Part shown: piece after piece, positions 46,044 to 59,600 of the stretch | Numbering within the stretch: the first letter of the stretch is position 1 | Layout of the letters: every line of letters begins with the position of its first letter | Assembly (NCBI GenBank): GCA_032718475.1 | Contig: JAUCBJ010006985.1 | Span: 1-64,000 of the forward strand | Length of the DNA: 64,000 nt | From: Nemertoderma westbladi | Lineage: Eukaryota > Xenacoelomorpha > Nemertodermatida > Nemertodermatidae | Direction: 5' to 3' | Made by a program: the position numbers and the translations under genes | The notes under the pieces: model-generated | Told to the model about the DNA's origin: nothing | The model's database searches: none | What the model saw: the letters and a program-made list of their open reading frames with translations, nothing else

Positions 46044-46258
46044 GTGGGGCGTCGCGAAACAAGTTCGATTTGATCTGGAGTCAAACGTTCGAGATGTATT
46101 TGCCCGTAACTGGTTGAAAATGGTTGAAATCTTCAAAAGTTATTTACAAATGAAATTTTCATCACAGACGGACAGACAGACAGACGAACAAGAAATTTTG
46201 CCCTGTTTACTAATTATAATTGTGCGCTAAGGCTCGTCTTTACTGCGTGGCTCGCCCA
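46044..46258. repeat. R1-like repeat copy 3, short
   Basis: Starts GTGGGGCGTCGCG, has a GACAGACAGACAGAC run near 46170 and ends GTGGCTCGCCC, paralleling both ends of copy 1. Confidence 0.45.
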
Positions 46259-46424
46259 ACAGTTCCTGTATACACACTCGAAACCGAAAAAAGCACCTGA
46301 TAAAAAAGTATCATGGGAAGGTCACTATGTAACAGAATGAACCCCTCCGGCTCCAACACGCTAAGATGGACAAAGATGTGGTTAAGGCAGTTGCTACTAT
46401 CGGCATTCTACATCATCAAGTGTC

Positions 46425-46650
46425 AAGCTAGGGGAGACTAATGAAACACCTCCAATGTTGTAGAGTCTGATTGGATGTGTTCATTGTACTTGACACAGTG
46501 AACCCGGCGTAGCATTCTTGTGAATGTGCCATACAGGAGGGTAGGGCCAAGCTTGGAGTCCAATATAGGAGTACTGGTTCTACTGCTGCTCTAAATAATC
46601 GAACCTAAAGATTCAGTTTTATTCTGGGACTTGCAAATCCTGGAAGTACA
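46425..46650 (-). pseudogene. RTE-like LINE fragment
   Basis: Matches 33330-33570 in reverse orientation, including the 'AACCCGGCGTAGCATTCTTG' stretch, with moderate divergence. Confidence 0.75.
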
Positions 46651-46932
46651 GGTGAAGGCAGCATCTAGGTCCCTAAACCGGCCGTACTCGGATAATGTAC
46701 AGGAGCTGGTCAAGCAGCAAGATGACGCCATCAAGGCCGCCGATGCAAAGGCGTAAATCAATCTCTAATTGGTGCTCTAATTGGCTAGTAATGCATCTCG
46801 TTAAAACTTGACTAATCTAAAACTAAATGTATAAATTATCCAACAAACCACGACATCTGTACACTTTGGGTGGGTCGAGATAAATCAACTAACTATTTAT
46901 AAAAAGATAGGCTACGTTATCAGGTCAGATAA
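46651..46932. other. Non-coding interval
   Basis: A short coding-looking stretch near 46690-46755 has no recognisable family. Otherwise nothing seen. Confidence 0.4.
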
Positions 46933-47184
46933 GGGGGGGGGGGGGGGGGGGGGACTAGACGTAATAAAAAAGTCATCCCTCTCCAGCGGAAATTGGGCGC
47001 AAATGACAGCTGATTACTCTCAAAAATTAAACTGTAACCTGTTGTGATTAGTTTATTGTTTTGGTTAACATGTCGTGCCAGCTGTAACCTGATACTAAAT
47101 TGCGATTTAACATTGAGGCGGGATATTAATTCGTCAAGATGGGATTTGCGTTCAGTCCCACCCCCCCCCCCCCCCCCCCCCCCC
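46933..47184. repeat. G21 ... C24 inverted homopolymer pair
   Basis: G21 at 46933-46953 and C24 at 47161-47184, 207 bases apart, able to pair as a stem. ATCAGGTCA occurs just outside both (46919 and 47195). Confidence 0.85.
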
Positions 47185-48521
47185 ATGTCTCTATCAGGTC
47201 AACCCTATCATCCGCGACGGGTTATAGATAAAATATATATAGATGGTGAAGGTAATTTATAAATAGAGCAAGATTGTGGGATTTACACAAAGAAAACAGG
47301 CGATTAATTCATTTATTTTCACAATAATAAGAATTATTATGAACTGAATGCTTCTAAGCTTTACTATGTAATTTGCTTTTTGCATTTCATTTAGGCTACT
47401 ACTGGAATAACACTCACTTCATTTACAACATCTGCAGTAGCCTAACAATGAAGCAGATGTATTGCAGTTTGTCGCATCGGGGCGTGTCTAGGTTTATTGA
47501 TATACTTTATTTTACAGGTGGGAGGGTAGTAGAGATTCCAAAAAAAGTGTTAGGCATTGATTGGGAATTAAGTTTGGGTTTTATGCCAGATTGACGAGAC
47601 TTATAAACTTGAGGTTTTAAATTGACTGCTATCTGATTTGCTAAATTATTAGTCTCTAAGCAGTAAATAGTTGAATGCCGATTCTCTCCATCGATCATCG
47701 AACTAACTTTAAAACCAATTAAGTCAAAACCAGGTAGTCTCAGTAAAAACATAACAAATACGTTATAAAAAACTTATACATATTCCGATGGTGCGATTCC
47801 AAATAATTTCTTTTATGTAGGTAGTATATATAACAATATGAGCACAATGTTAAACGAAAAGAAAGAAAGGTAACAATAACAGTACACATGACCTACTTAC
47901 TTTATTATGAGCACAGTCATTAGTTGAGCATCAAAATATTAATACCGCATACATCAGTAAAGTAAAGCAATGAATCAAAAAGAATATACCAAGGGTCCTT
48001 CCCTTTATACCTATCCAAAATGAGTAATTTATTAAAAATACTGAACAATGGTATTTGTATATCATCCAGAAAAAAACGGTTTAGTATCTATTGTCTTTAC
48101 ATGGTACCAGATGACATACAAATTAGTCCATTTCTGAGCTTTTTCTTTCATTAAATGTGCTTTAGAGAAAGCCGAAGATAATTTAAATATAAAGACAGTT
48201 TGTAATATATATATATATCAAGAAGTCGTTTTCTAGAAATTAAGGATGTAAATAAATTATGTTTGAATAGATTTGAAATACTTATTGACAGACAACAAGT
48301 TTAAGATTGAGGGTAATGAATGAGGTATAAAAATTATATATTAATTGAATGATACCGAATACGGATACTTTGTGAGAGAGACGGCCTCAACCATTAATAA
48401 AAATATGGTCTATCAAAATTAAAGGACACTCAGTCGGAAATATTTAGAGTGTATCGCAAGAATACTTTAAGAAACAAGGAAATATGGTGAAAAAAACATT
48501 GTATCGTGAATAAACGAAAAA
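47185..48521. other. Non-coding interval
   Basis: About 1.3 kb, AT-rich. Short ORFs of 73-81 codons show no family, biased composition or splice context, so none is called. Confidence 0.5.
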
Positions 48522-48669
48522 AAAAACATTTGAATTTAATATTATTATAATATAATAATAATATAATATTATAATAATATTATTATTAATATATAATTAA
48601 ATAGCATGTACCAGTGCTATTTATAATTAAATTACTGATGTAAAAATATAATAATATTCAAATGTTTTT
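48522..48669. mobile_element. AT-rich MITE-like hairpin
   Basis: Ends AAAAACATTTGAAT (48522-48535) and ATTCAAATGTTTTT (48656-48669) are perfect inverse complements around an AT palindrome-rich core of about 120 bp. Too short to encode anything. Confidence 0.4.
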
Positions 48670-50192
48670 GTGTCGTTTCGACACGGTTATTTCAATTAAC
48701 TGACTACCTGTAGCTGAATTTAACAATGTTATTAAGCAGATATTGAAGCTGAACTCTGAGCTTAGTAGTGAAGTTTCAGTTTTCAGACATATAATATACT
48801 ACGCTACTCCAAATGTAATTACATAATATACCGGTACAGATACAAAAATAATAACATACAATAGACAATGTAAACGTATTACAGTTTGTTCGCTAAACAA
48901 AAGCAGTATGCGTAGTACGGATGGCAACATTAGACATCCATTTAAAAAAATCCGACACCGGCACCCATTCAAGCAGTTTTAGCAACCTTTTTTCGCAACG
49001 TAATTATAATACCGTATTATACTCGAATTAACAGAGAGTTACAGACACTGTAACACAATCCATTGTATACCTGAACCTGTCGTAGTATTTAATATACAGG
49101 TGTACAAAAACCAGTAATAAATATATACTTAATCTAAAATTTGTTAAATCTTCTGACATAATTGAAAATGGTTTAAACGCTAACGATATACAAAAGAAAC
49201 GCCTATTGAATAGACCCCCCCCCCCCCCCACCCCTAATTTGGAATTTATAAACAAATGAGCCTGGACGACGGACTATTATTCGAGGAAATACGGTATTAA
49301 AATTAAAATGGAAAATAAGATTGTGTCATAACATTTATTACAAATTAATGCAAACAATATAGATCTAAATAATCCCACAGTACGTAAACCAATCAACATT
49401 TCAAGTTACTTTTAATTACTGTTACCAAATATATAATATAATAATGTTGTTGTATGTATGTATGTATGTATGTATGTATGTATGTATGTATGTATGTATG
49501 TATGTATGTATGTATGTATGCATATTTAATATAAACTGGCATATAATAATATTTGCAATTATAATCAATTGAACCAGAGCAAAATACTTTAAATTAAACG
49601 TGAATTCCAGTTTTATCAAATTTTGTTTCATCCATTTGCTCAAAATTAATTTAATTTTAAGATTGACAAAAATTATTTTCTATATATTGTCGCACCGCAT
49701 CCATTCTTGCAATTTTCGGTATTTGCTGGTACCTACCGCTGTAAAACTGGTCTTTCAAAGACTGTAAAACTTCTTCAAAAATTCATTGAAAAATGTCTGA
49801 GGGTGGTTCTAAAGTTGCATCTGAGCTCCGGGCGAGGCGAAATATATACATAATATTCTAGAACACTACAAATATTAAGTATTAGGAAAAATGATGTTCT
49901 GGAATGTTTGTCTGAAAAATAGCCTCGCGCAGATGCTCAATAAAGCAACTTTCGAAAGGTTATATCTCGGATATTTCTCAACGAAAATAATTTTTTGCAG
50001 AATTTAACATCTTAATAAACTACCTTTCCATCAAATACAGAAAATGACCAAGAATAATTAATAGGTGTGGTGCAATCGGTGCAGTGGTTTGAAAGCTAAA
50101 AATAAATTCTAATTGACCACAAAAAATAGGGGGCCAAACATATTTTTTAAAATAAGTTTAAAAATAAAAGTTCCTAAAATGATAACTAATTA
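48670..50192. other. Non-coding interval with simple repeats
   Basis: Contains a C15 run (49215-49229) and a (TATG)n microsatellite. The rest shows no gene. Confidence 0.5.
49452..49520. repeat. (GTAT)n microsatellite
   Basis: About 17 uninterrupted copies of the tetranucleotide. Confidence 0.97.
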
Positions 50193-50346
50193 ATTGAGAT
50201 TGTAGCATTCATACATGTATTATAATTTTATATTATAAACTTATCAAAGTTAGTTAAATATTGTTGAGATTGTAGCATTTATACATACAATTATACATGT
50301 ATTATAATATATTATAAACTTCTCACAGTTAGTTAAATATTGTTCA
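50193..50346. repeat. Two-unit tandem repeat
   Basis: 'TTGAGATTGTAGCATT.ATACAT' to 'AGTTAGTTAAATATTGTT' occurs twice in a row (period about 75-85 bp), just past the 3' end of HUWE1. Confidence 0.75.
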
Positions 50347-50447
50347 ATAAAGGAACGATTTTGAGGGAACACATTCAAAACGAAAGCTATAACCCAACGG
50401 CATCCACGAAAGGACAATATTAATATAGGTGGCCCCGGTGAATAATT

Positions 50448-50453
50448 TTTATT
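50448..50453 (-). terminator. Poly(A) signal AATAAA for HUWE1
   Basis: TTTATT on the plus strand, about 200 bases past the HUWE1 stop. No poly(A) remnant follows on the minus strand. Confidence 0.55.
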
Positions 50454-50652
50454 TTGGCACTGAACATTTAGTACAAGTACGAAACTTAGTTCGAAACCAT
50501 ATATACCTGCGAAGCCCTGTACAATGTCATATTATGTTATGTATAAAACAATAGTTGAATTCCTTACTTAAAACATATATACTTAAATTAAAGTTAATTG
50601 AAGTTTAATAAAATATAGTACAGTGGGATATATAATATAATAATCAAATTGG

Positions 50653-53600
50653 TTACGCAAACCCAAAACCCTCACTGCATTCGCTCGAGGCCATCGATAG
50701 CATGTGATGAAGTTTAGCATATGTTTCGTATGCAGGCAGGTCGAGTTGGTTGAAACAGGTGTGGGCCGCGGGTAGTCGGTCTGTGCTGCGATCATCGCGA
50801 TGGATCTGGAACTTTTGGGGCCCGTTCATCCCCTCCAGATGGGCGAACCCTTGCAAGGGAACCTTGGACGTCCCGGTAACGAACTGAAGGAACTGGGCTC
50901 GTTCGCTCTGATCGAAGCTGCGTAACGCGCGCCAGAACCACTGCACTTGCAGTGAGTTCACATCGTATTTGTGGTAAACAGTATTGGCGCGCAACTCTTC
51001 AATGTCAACATTAGGCAACCCAGATATCAATAACTCCAATTCCTGCTCATTGAATATCGAAATCAATCGCCTCGGTATAATGTCATAGAACCCCTCAAGG
51101 AAGCTGTTGATCTGCTGTCTGATAGCACCAGTCATTCGTTCTTGGCATACCAAACGGACGTAGTCTTTTTTGTTACTCTCAGTAACAACCACATTCCTGC
51201 CATTCGGAATGAGATCTCGAACGGTCGTCACTCCGAATTCCTCGATCTCTGTCGAGAAGGTCAACTCGTAACCCAAATCTGATATGTGATGCTCTTGTAA
51301 GTAAACAAGCCCTTGATAGAAACTATAATCCTCTACCTCCATATCAGTGTAGCGAACTGACTTACCGAGGATATGCTTGTAAAAACTCCTGGAGAAATAA
51401 CATTCCAAGAGTTTGTCGTCCCAGATCGCCTTCGCGATCACGTGACCCACAAATTTGAAGTAGCTAAGGTGGTTGGAGTTACAGTGTGATGAGGGATTTG
51501 GTACATACGTGACTCTATCTCCAGGAGAGGCACGAAACAATGCGTACATTGGGTTGAATATCTCGCGGGATATGATTAGGTACCACTCGCGTATAAGTCC
51601 ACCAGCATCTTGCCCCTCCTCTCCGTCAAACACGATGTATAAGTGGTTCTTCCACTCCGCCGCCGATCGTCGATGGAGTTCACGGTAGCTATCCTCAAAC
51701 ACCTGGGAGCGTTTGATGTGTGTCACTTGCGACATATCCTCACGACCATCATCCAAACGTTCCAATTCACTTCGGAAATAGCGACGCTTTACATCGAAAT
51801 CTAAGAGTTTGGTATAGTTGGATAGAATTGCGAAAGGCCCTTCACATAGACTGGCCTGACTCTGCCTGAGAATGTGATTGAGAACAACACGATGTGTCTC
51901 AGCGAATCTGAGAAATTTGAGAACATTTGGAGGATGAGGAGTTTGAGTCAATGATGACGATCCAGTTTGAGCATTATTTATAGGTTCTGTAGAACCAGCA
52001 CCGGTGAAAGGATACGGTGAAAAAGCTTCGCCAGATGCTGGAGTGGAAGGACTGACATCGCCACCGAGTGGAAACAAACTCTCTGTCTCACTGGCCCGAG
52101 ACACGGCTGAAGGCGCCCTCTGGTTGGATTTGATGCTACCTTGGGGTGCATGAACAAGAAAAAATGCCTCCATGGCTGGTTGCAGGAGCAGGACAGCATG
52201 TTGGTCAGGAAGCTTGCTGAGCAATGAAAGGCAGTCACTCAGTAAGTCCCACAAGGAAGCCAAATGTATTAAAGAGCTAAGCGGATGCAGATCGCCATTG
52301 GAGTTCATACGGGTTGAGGTTGATGACGTATTGGCAGAATCTTGAGTCTGTTCAACGATGACTGGAACCAGGTTTGTAGATTGCGAAGTTGAAGTGATTC
52401 CAGAACCAGATTCTGGTTGGGCCTGGCACCTGACTTCATTTGCATTTATAACATTTGGTTGTGCTGGCATTCCGGCAGCCGCTCCAGACTGTTCCTGGTA
52501 TAAATCGTTTGAGCGACTACTCGTAGTAACATTGTCTGGTATTAGGCGCTGACTTAATAATGGATAATCTCTCACCATCAGTTGCCTAATGTTATCATCA
52601 TCTATCACAGAGGTATCACTGCTGATAACATTACTTTCCATCGCAGGAGTCGAACATATAGGAATTACATTTTCACCCTCCATGGTATGGTTATCATTAT
52701 TACTGATTTGCGTGGTATTAACAATCGCTTCAGGATTTTCAAATGCAAACGGCCTGCGAGCATGAATCTTCAGACTTAATATCTGCCTAACTAGTTCAAT
52801 AACTTTAAAAGTTCTGAGCAATGCATTCTGACTTGAATAATTGCCAATAAGGTTTTTCATTGAAGGCAAACTAAGATCCGTATGCTTTGGCTTCGCAGTT
52901 TGATTCAATACAATTTTTTCGCCAGTATATTTATCCAGGATTACTCCTCTTTCTAGAGTGGCATTTGATGTATCCACATTGTCATCTTCTTGACTCCCTT
53001 TCTCCACATAGCTAGTGAGTTCACTTCTAAAATCACTGAGATGGCCGCAAAGTGACATTCCTACAACATGAACCCCTTCTAGAAGCAAGCCATGGACAAG
53101 TTCCGAGTATGACTCATCCAAATCGCAAAATCGAATGAGAATATTTGTAACATCAACAAGACCATTAGAACTGCATGACTGGGAGGTTAAAACTTCGACA
53201 CATAAACGGATATGATTTTTAAATGATTCTCCGAAACCAATAAACTTCACCCGGTAAAGTTTAAATTGTTTACTTACAGTTGACAGAACTTTAACAAGTT
53301 TGTCCATGAGAGCTTTATCTTCACAAAATAAAGGGTGATCTAAAAGAAGCACCATCTTGCTAAACAAACAATGAATTACATCATTTGGTTGGGAACTATC
53401 AGTCTCTCCAGGTTGGGAAACACTATGTGACTTACCAAAATGCTTTGATTTTTTTCCTGATGATGTATTTTCTAATCTGAGTAAGTAATCCCAGAAATCA
53501 GAATATAATTCACCCTTTGAATGGATGGTGACACTGGGATTTCTTGAACTACCTTTGACAGTTGAATATTTGGAAGAACTGTTTTCTGGTTTTGGCATAT

Positions 53601-56600
53601 TCTTCGTATTGGCAACTTGCATATCAGGTAAAAAGTAATGAGGAAAAGTAGAAGACAACGAAGCCAGCATGTTGAGAACATTATGACATACTGCAAGGTG
53701 ACAATGGGGATGCAATGTGATAACTTTTTCTGCATCCTGAATTTTCTTATTGGGATCATAGGTTATTCTAAAAACAGAAGTTTTGATACCTGGAGTGTTA
53801 TTAGTATAAATCTTTAACCATGATGGTTGGGAAGCAGTATTTACAAGATAACTATTAGAATCCGAATGGGTTTTAATCAATATCGAATATAGGGTTATGA
53901 GTATCCATTTCGCCGTTGCAGGATGATGGCTAATTTGACTCATGATCCGCTCTAAACGTCCAATATTCAATTTAGTCTCACGTAAAAACAGAAGCAATAT
54001 AAGGCAAGATAGTGCTTCATGGTCTAATAGTGGTTTTCCTTGGGGGGCCGAAGCAGAATAGTCATGCGTTTTGGCACCAAAAAGCCCCCTTCCCCTTCCA
54101 TAACCTAATGAACCAATTCTTAATCTGCCTGAACCTCTAATAGGCCTATGATGAGTACGACCACCGCTTAATGCATAGCGACCAAACAATGCCCTTGGAT
54201 CATGAAATATTCTATGCCTATCATCGTCATCCTGCATCATTAGCCTTGATTCCTCGTGTCTTAATAATCGAGCTTCTTCAGATATTTCATCAGGCAACAC
54301 ATCTAACACTGAGTCATCCATATCGGATAAAACAGTCTGCCTCAATGATGGTGGTAAATCGCGAATAAATTGGGCTGGGTCAAACATTACATCTTGACTA
54401 AGTCTTGCAGCTTGTTCTTGCGCCAAAATTTCACTTTGAATGTTTACAGGAAGGGCAGCCAAAAATTCAGGACTAACATGGGGAAGATTCCCAGCATGAC
54501 TACTAGTCGCACCAATGCCCGAGGGACCAGCACCACTGAGTGATGTTGTTCCTAACTGCTGAAGAAGTACTTCTTCACGGATCTCATCAGGCAATGCAGC
54601 CAGAAAAGAGGGGTCCACACCTTCTGGGCAAACTGACACTGAGGATATAGCTGATGTTGATACAGGAGTAGTCATCACATTAACCGATGTCGATGGTTCA
54701 GATACAATAGATACCGATGCAGCCTCCATTTGTCGCAAGGGGGGAACTGGGAGTGTAGAAGTGGAAGAGGCTGTTGATGTTGCAATTAGAGAGACATCTG
54801 CAACTCCATTTTGATTGTCTGTTATAATTGCAAGCGGTTGTCCATGTCCACTTTCAGCAATAGATGTGGCTGGGTTAGTAGTGGTTGGACTGTCTAAAGT
54901 AACATTGCGATTAGATGCTAGACCCAAGGAATCCCTATCCATATTATCAACATTTTCGCTTGAAGGAAGTCCTGGTAAGTCAACTTGCACATCATCCTCT
55001 TTTACTGGTACACTGCATGGAGTTTCACAGCTCCACGTGACAGACAAGTTCGTTGGTGAGGAATTAAAAACACCTGGATGGGTTCGAGTGGATGAAATTG
55101 GAGAAGAATTACAAGAGAACCAGGACTCTTCTGTACTGCCTGATAAATTTGGCTCTATAGGGAAACTTGAATTATTGCCACTTCCGTTTGAAACGAGATT
55201 GCTCATTACCGGTATAGAGTCCTTTGCCATCATAACAGTTTGATTATCGCCACCCAAACTTTGAGACAATGGAATAGGAGTACTGGTGCTATTCGTACTA
55301 TTAGTTTGCATGACACCATGCTCTAATGGGGTAACAACGTTGTCCACAACCCCATGGGCCACATCCATTGTACCTGCAGATGCACCTACAAATAGTGGCT
55401 CTGAAATCACAGTTTTCTTCTTTGAGAGTGAATCATGTTCTGATGCACTAGAAGTATCTGCGGTATTAGTTTTATTGATTTCACTTTGTCGTTGTTCCGC
55501 AATTGAAGTATATAACTTTGCATACTGCTGGCTCCATTCATCGCCTCGAATCTTATTTAAATGAGGAATTATCTGTAGTTTACAAATAGACATACAATCA
55601 TGCATTGATAATGGACCATCAAGTGAAATTGATTCTTGTAGCCATCTTGACATGTGTGATGGACAAATACTGCTTTGCGAAGGTGAAGGAGATGAAAAAT
55701 CACCAATTCCATCCAAAGGAAAATAGTAGTCAGAAGAAGATGGATTGTGAAAATCAGCGGGATTATGTTGATCACTGACATATATGCGGACCTGACTCGC
55801 CAATCTATTGCTAGTCAACTGCATAATTTCTGCAGCTGCATTTTCGCCTAACAAACGTTGCAAAAATGGTGGGGCACTAGCTGGTTGGGCACCATGAGGG
55901 ACTTGAAATGTGTGAGTTAAAGTATTATTTCCAGATGGCCTGGCAGCAATGCGATTTTGATTGTCTTCAATGGTGGAATGGTGGAGGAGTGGGTGGGTTG
56001 CGAGTGGCATTGCACTGGGGAGTGGGTCCCGATCAATGAGGCCAAACATAGGTTCTTGCTCTAATCCATGACCAGCTTGATGTCGCTGTCGTGTTAATCC
56101 ACTACCAAGTGCAATTCGAGACAAATAGGACATTGGGTGATTTGACTGGAGAATTCCATGCATATCATGATTCGGCCATACATCGTCAGAAAATGGTAAA
56201 TCAATTTGATGAAATCTTCCCGAATGCGACTGTGGAGGTGGATTATCAAGTTGAAAAGTATCATCTGCTTCATCATTATCCATTGTCGACCCACCATGTG
56301 ATTCCCCATCAATATCATCACCACCCATGTCAGCATCTTCATCATCATCTTCTTCCTCTGTGTCCTCCTCCTCATCATCTTCATCATCAACTTCATCATC
56401 GATATCCATATCATCATCATTTTGCATTGTACCCTCAACTGCTTGATAACCATCCTGGTCTTCAGATTGCTCATCGAATACAGACATTTCTGTGTCAACT
56501 AATTGCATGACATCATCTTCAGCATCTATTTGAGGCACATTACCATGCGAATCATCTAGATTGCCGACACTGTTAACATCATTTTCGGTTTGTGGTTGAT

Positions 56601-59600
56601 TGTTACTTTGTGTATCTGCCCATTGTGATTCATGCCTCCCACTAGAAGCCATGTTTATTGATTCTGGTCGAGATTGACTCTCTGTTTGCCTCACATGACT
56701 CATTGTATGATTGGTGACCTTTGTGAGAATTTCAATTGGTTTTAAAACAGAATTGACTGTCGCAACAAAATATGGAGAAGTCAAATCCAAATTATGAACA
56801 ACATGAACTAAATCATTCAATAAGCCTTTCTTTATGATCAGTCTCCCAATAGTCACTAACAAGTACTGCCGCCTTGAAGATGCTGAGGAAGACAACCCCA
56901 TCCTGCAACTCTCTATGATAGAATGTAATAGATCTGCAAATGCAGCTATTCTGTCATATTTGTCTCTGCTATCTGGCAATCCAGTGACTCTATTAAATGA
57001 ATTCTTTACCTCTTGAACTAACATGTTTTGTGTCTCTGTACAGTTACAAATAGCCAATGTAGCAATAAAAAGCTGTAACCCACTGACAACATATTTATCA
57101 GTGCTCATCAAATAAGAATCAAGCAAATATGCAAGAATACATTTAGAACCGCTGCAAACAAAGTTATGTTTCACAATTACTAAAGCAGCTGCATCATATG
57201 AAACAACTAACTCGGATAAAAATCTGAGTATAGTACCTTTAGATAGCATTGGTTTATTCATTGCCTCTGTATTTACATTTAGAACCTGAACTTTCTCTGT
57301 TACATTATTCTGAATTATAGAATCTTGACTCACTACAGTGATGCCATATTTTAAATCAGAATGCGTTGATGCTTGTTGACTAGTACCAGTCTTCTCACTA
57401 CAACAACCAGCATCCATATTCTCATCAGTATGAACAAGAGAGTTTACAAGTTCCTCAATAAGTTGGACAATTACTTTATAATGACTTGAATTTGTATTCA
57501 ATGGTAATGTCTTTGTTTGGGGTACAATCCGCAGAATGTTAGGAGTTGTAGAATATGGAAATTTACCATCTAATGTTCCAACGAGAGGAGATGGCACAAA
57601 TAACTTCAAGTTCTTCTTTGCAACTTCAATAAATGTATCTTGATCCCGACAGGCTAATGGAGCTAAGGTTCTAATTATATAATGTATTTCCTTTGCCATT
57701 GAGGAATCAATTGTGGCTCCATATGATGCGTTACTAGTCTGACCTGTCACAACAGAACGGATAACAGATTCCATGGCAGTTTCAATACTACTCTTGTCTT
57801 CAGCAATATGACGTAGCAGCAATATAGCTAAAGTATCAAATTCCACTAAGCCACTCTTGTGAGACAATGAGAGTAATTTTTTAACACCCCCCATTCTAAG
57901 AAATGTGCAAGAAGACTGATAGTCACGTGTAATTCTAAGACATAATCGCAGTACAGTAGCTAATGTAACATTGTCAGTCGATTGCGATATAAGGTGGATG
58001 CATATAGTTAAACATGCTGCAATATCTGAGCTTGATAAACCAGTTAAAGCTGAAGTACAAAAAGTGGGAACTTTATCAGCTATTTGGTTGGAATTACTAG
58101 TCTTGGATGCAACTTGAGGAGGCTTTGTATCAGTATTCAATGCTCTTTGACCATCGAGGCCACTACCAACTTCACTGTGAGATTGTGTGTCGATATCAGA
58201 TATATCAGTCACACCATCAGATTCATCATCACATAACGACTTTAGTTCAAGCATTACAGCTTTCTTAGAATTCGAATCATTAATCTGAAACATTTTCTGA
58301 AAGTTAATTGTATATTTTCGCGGCCCACTCTTTAGCTGCACTGTTGACTCACCAGCTCGATATGCCTTATTAATTAAGTCATTTGATTGATCAGTGTATG
58401 GTATCCACTTGCCACTTCTGTCATCGAAATGCTTCCAAATTTGAGATTCTTGCTGAAGAATGAATTCTCGCCTAGTAGATGCAGTAAAAGACTTTTGATA
58501 CAAGTCTAGTAATAGTAAAATCAAAGGCAACCATTTAGGAGTTGATGACTCCTTTGCAAGATTACTCACCAGATAATCACTAGCTAAAGAAACCAAGTTT
58601 ATCAAAGATTTAATAATGCCAGAATTTTCTAAGATTGCTGGGCAATATTTATTGTCTTCAAAAAGTAAGCAAGCCAAATGCAAGCGAGATGTCAAAACCT
58701 TTGCATCTAGAAAGCCATCAGGAGATATTAGTTGAGAAGGTTCTGATGCTAAAATATCTTTTATTTCATTAAATAATGTTAAATAATATGTTTCACGCCA
58801 GGAATAACCATTTCTGGAAGCAACTACCTGCATCAAATCACATATTTTATAAACGGTTTCTGGATCATCATCTAGAATTCGAAGGCACCCAGTTAGAATA
58901 TTAAATGAAAAATTGTTTGCATCATCGGGATTTATAGGGTCTACAACCATCCCTTTTAAATCTGCCTGTAAAATAGATTGCAGTTCATTTGATGGCATAA
59001 ATGCAGTTGCCGTGGAGCTAGTAGCATCTGTATTAGACGATTGAGCCAAGGAGAGACGAATAGCTTGCATGAGATCACCACCAAGAATAGGATTATAGAC
59101 ATCTTGATGCAGAGATACTCGTTGAGATTGTTGAGATGCACTAACATGTGTAACCAGCCAATCAACGGCAGCTTCCAAAGATTGGCAATGAATAAGAGCA
59201 TCAACAGCTTGGCTATTCGTAAATCCCATATCCATAAGATATTTTAAATGATCTTGATCAATATCTGGAACTTGGTGATTGCTAGCTTCTGGTTTACCTT
59301 TCGCACTTTTGAAATGTTCTTGTAAAGTAGATTCTCCCCTATAAATATGGGTTATGATAGAAAGTAGGCGATTATAAGTTACTGTTTTCAATTTCCCATT
59401 AGTACATTCATGCCAAATACTTTTTAAGAAAGAAAAAGCATGTTTATGCATAATAATGGTAAATTTCACAGGGTCGAAGTGAGCTTTATTGCTGCCTGGA
59501 ACAGAATCTAAAGAATGAGGAGTGTCTCGAGATGTATTTAAATTCACAAGTTTATCTAAAAGTTCAGCCCAGATGTCTAGAAAATCAAGAGTTCCTTCAG

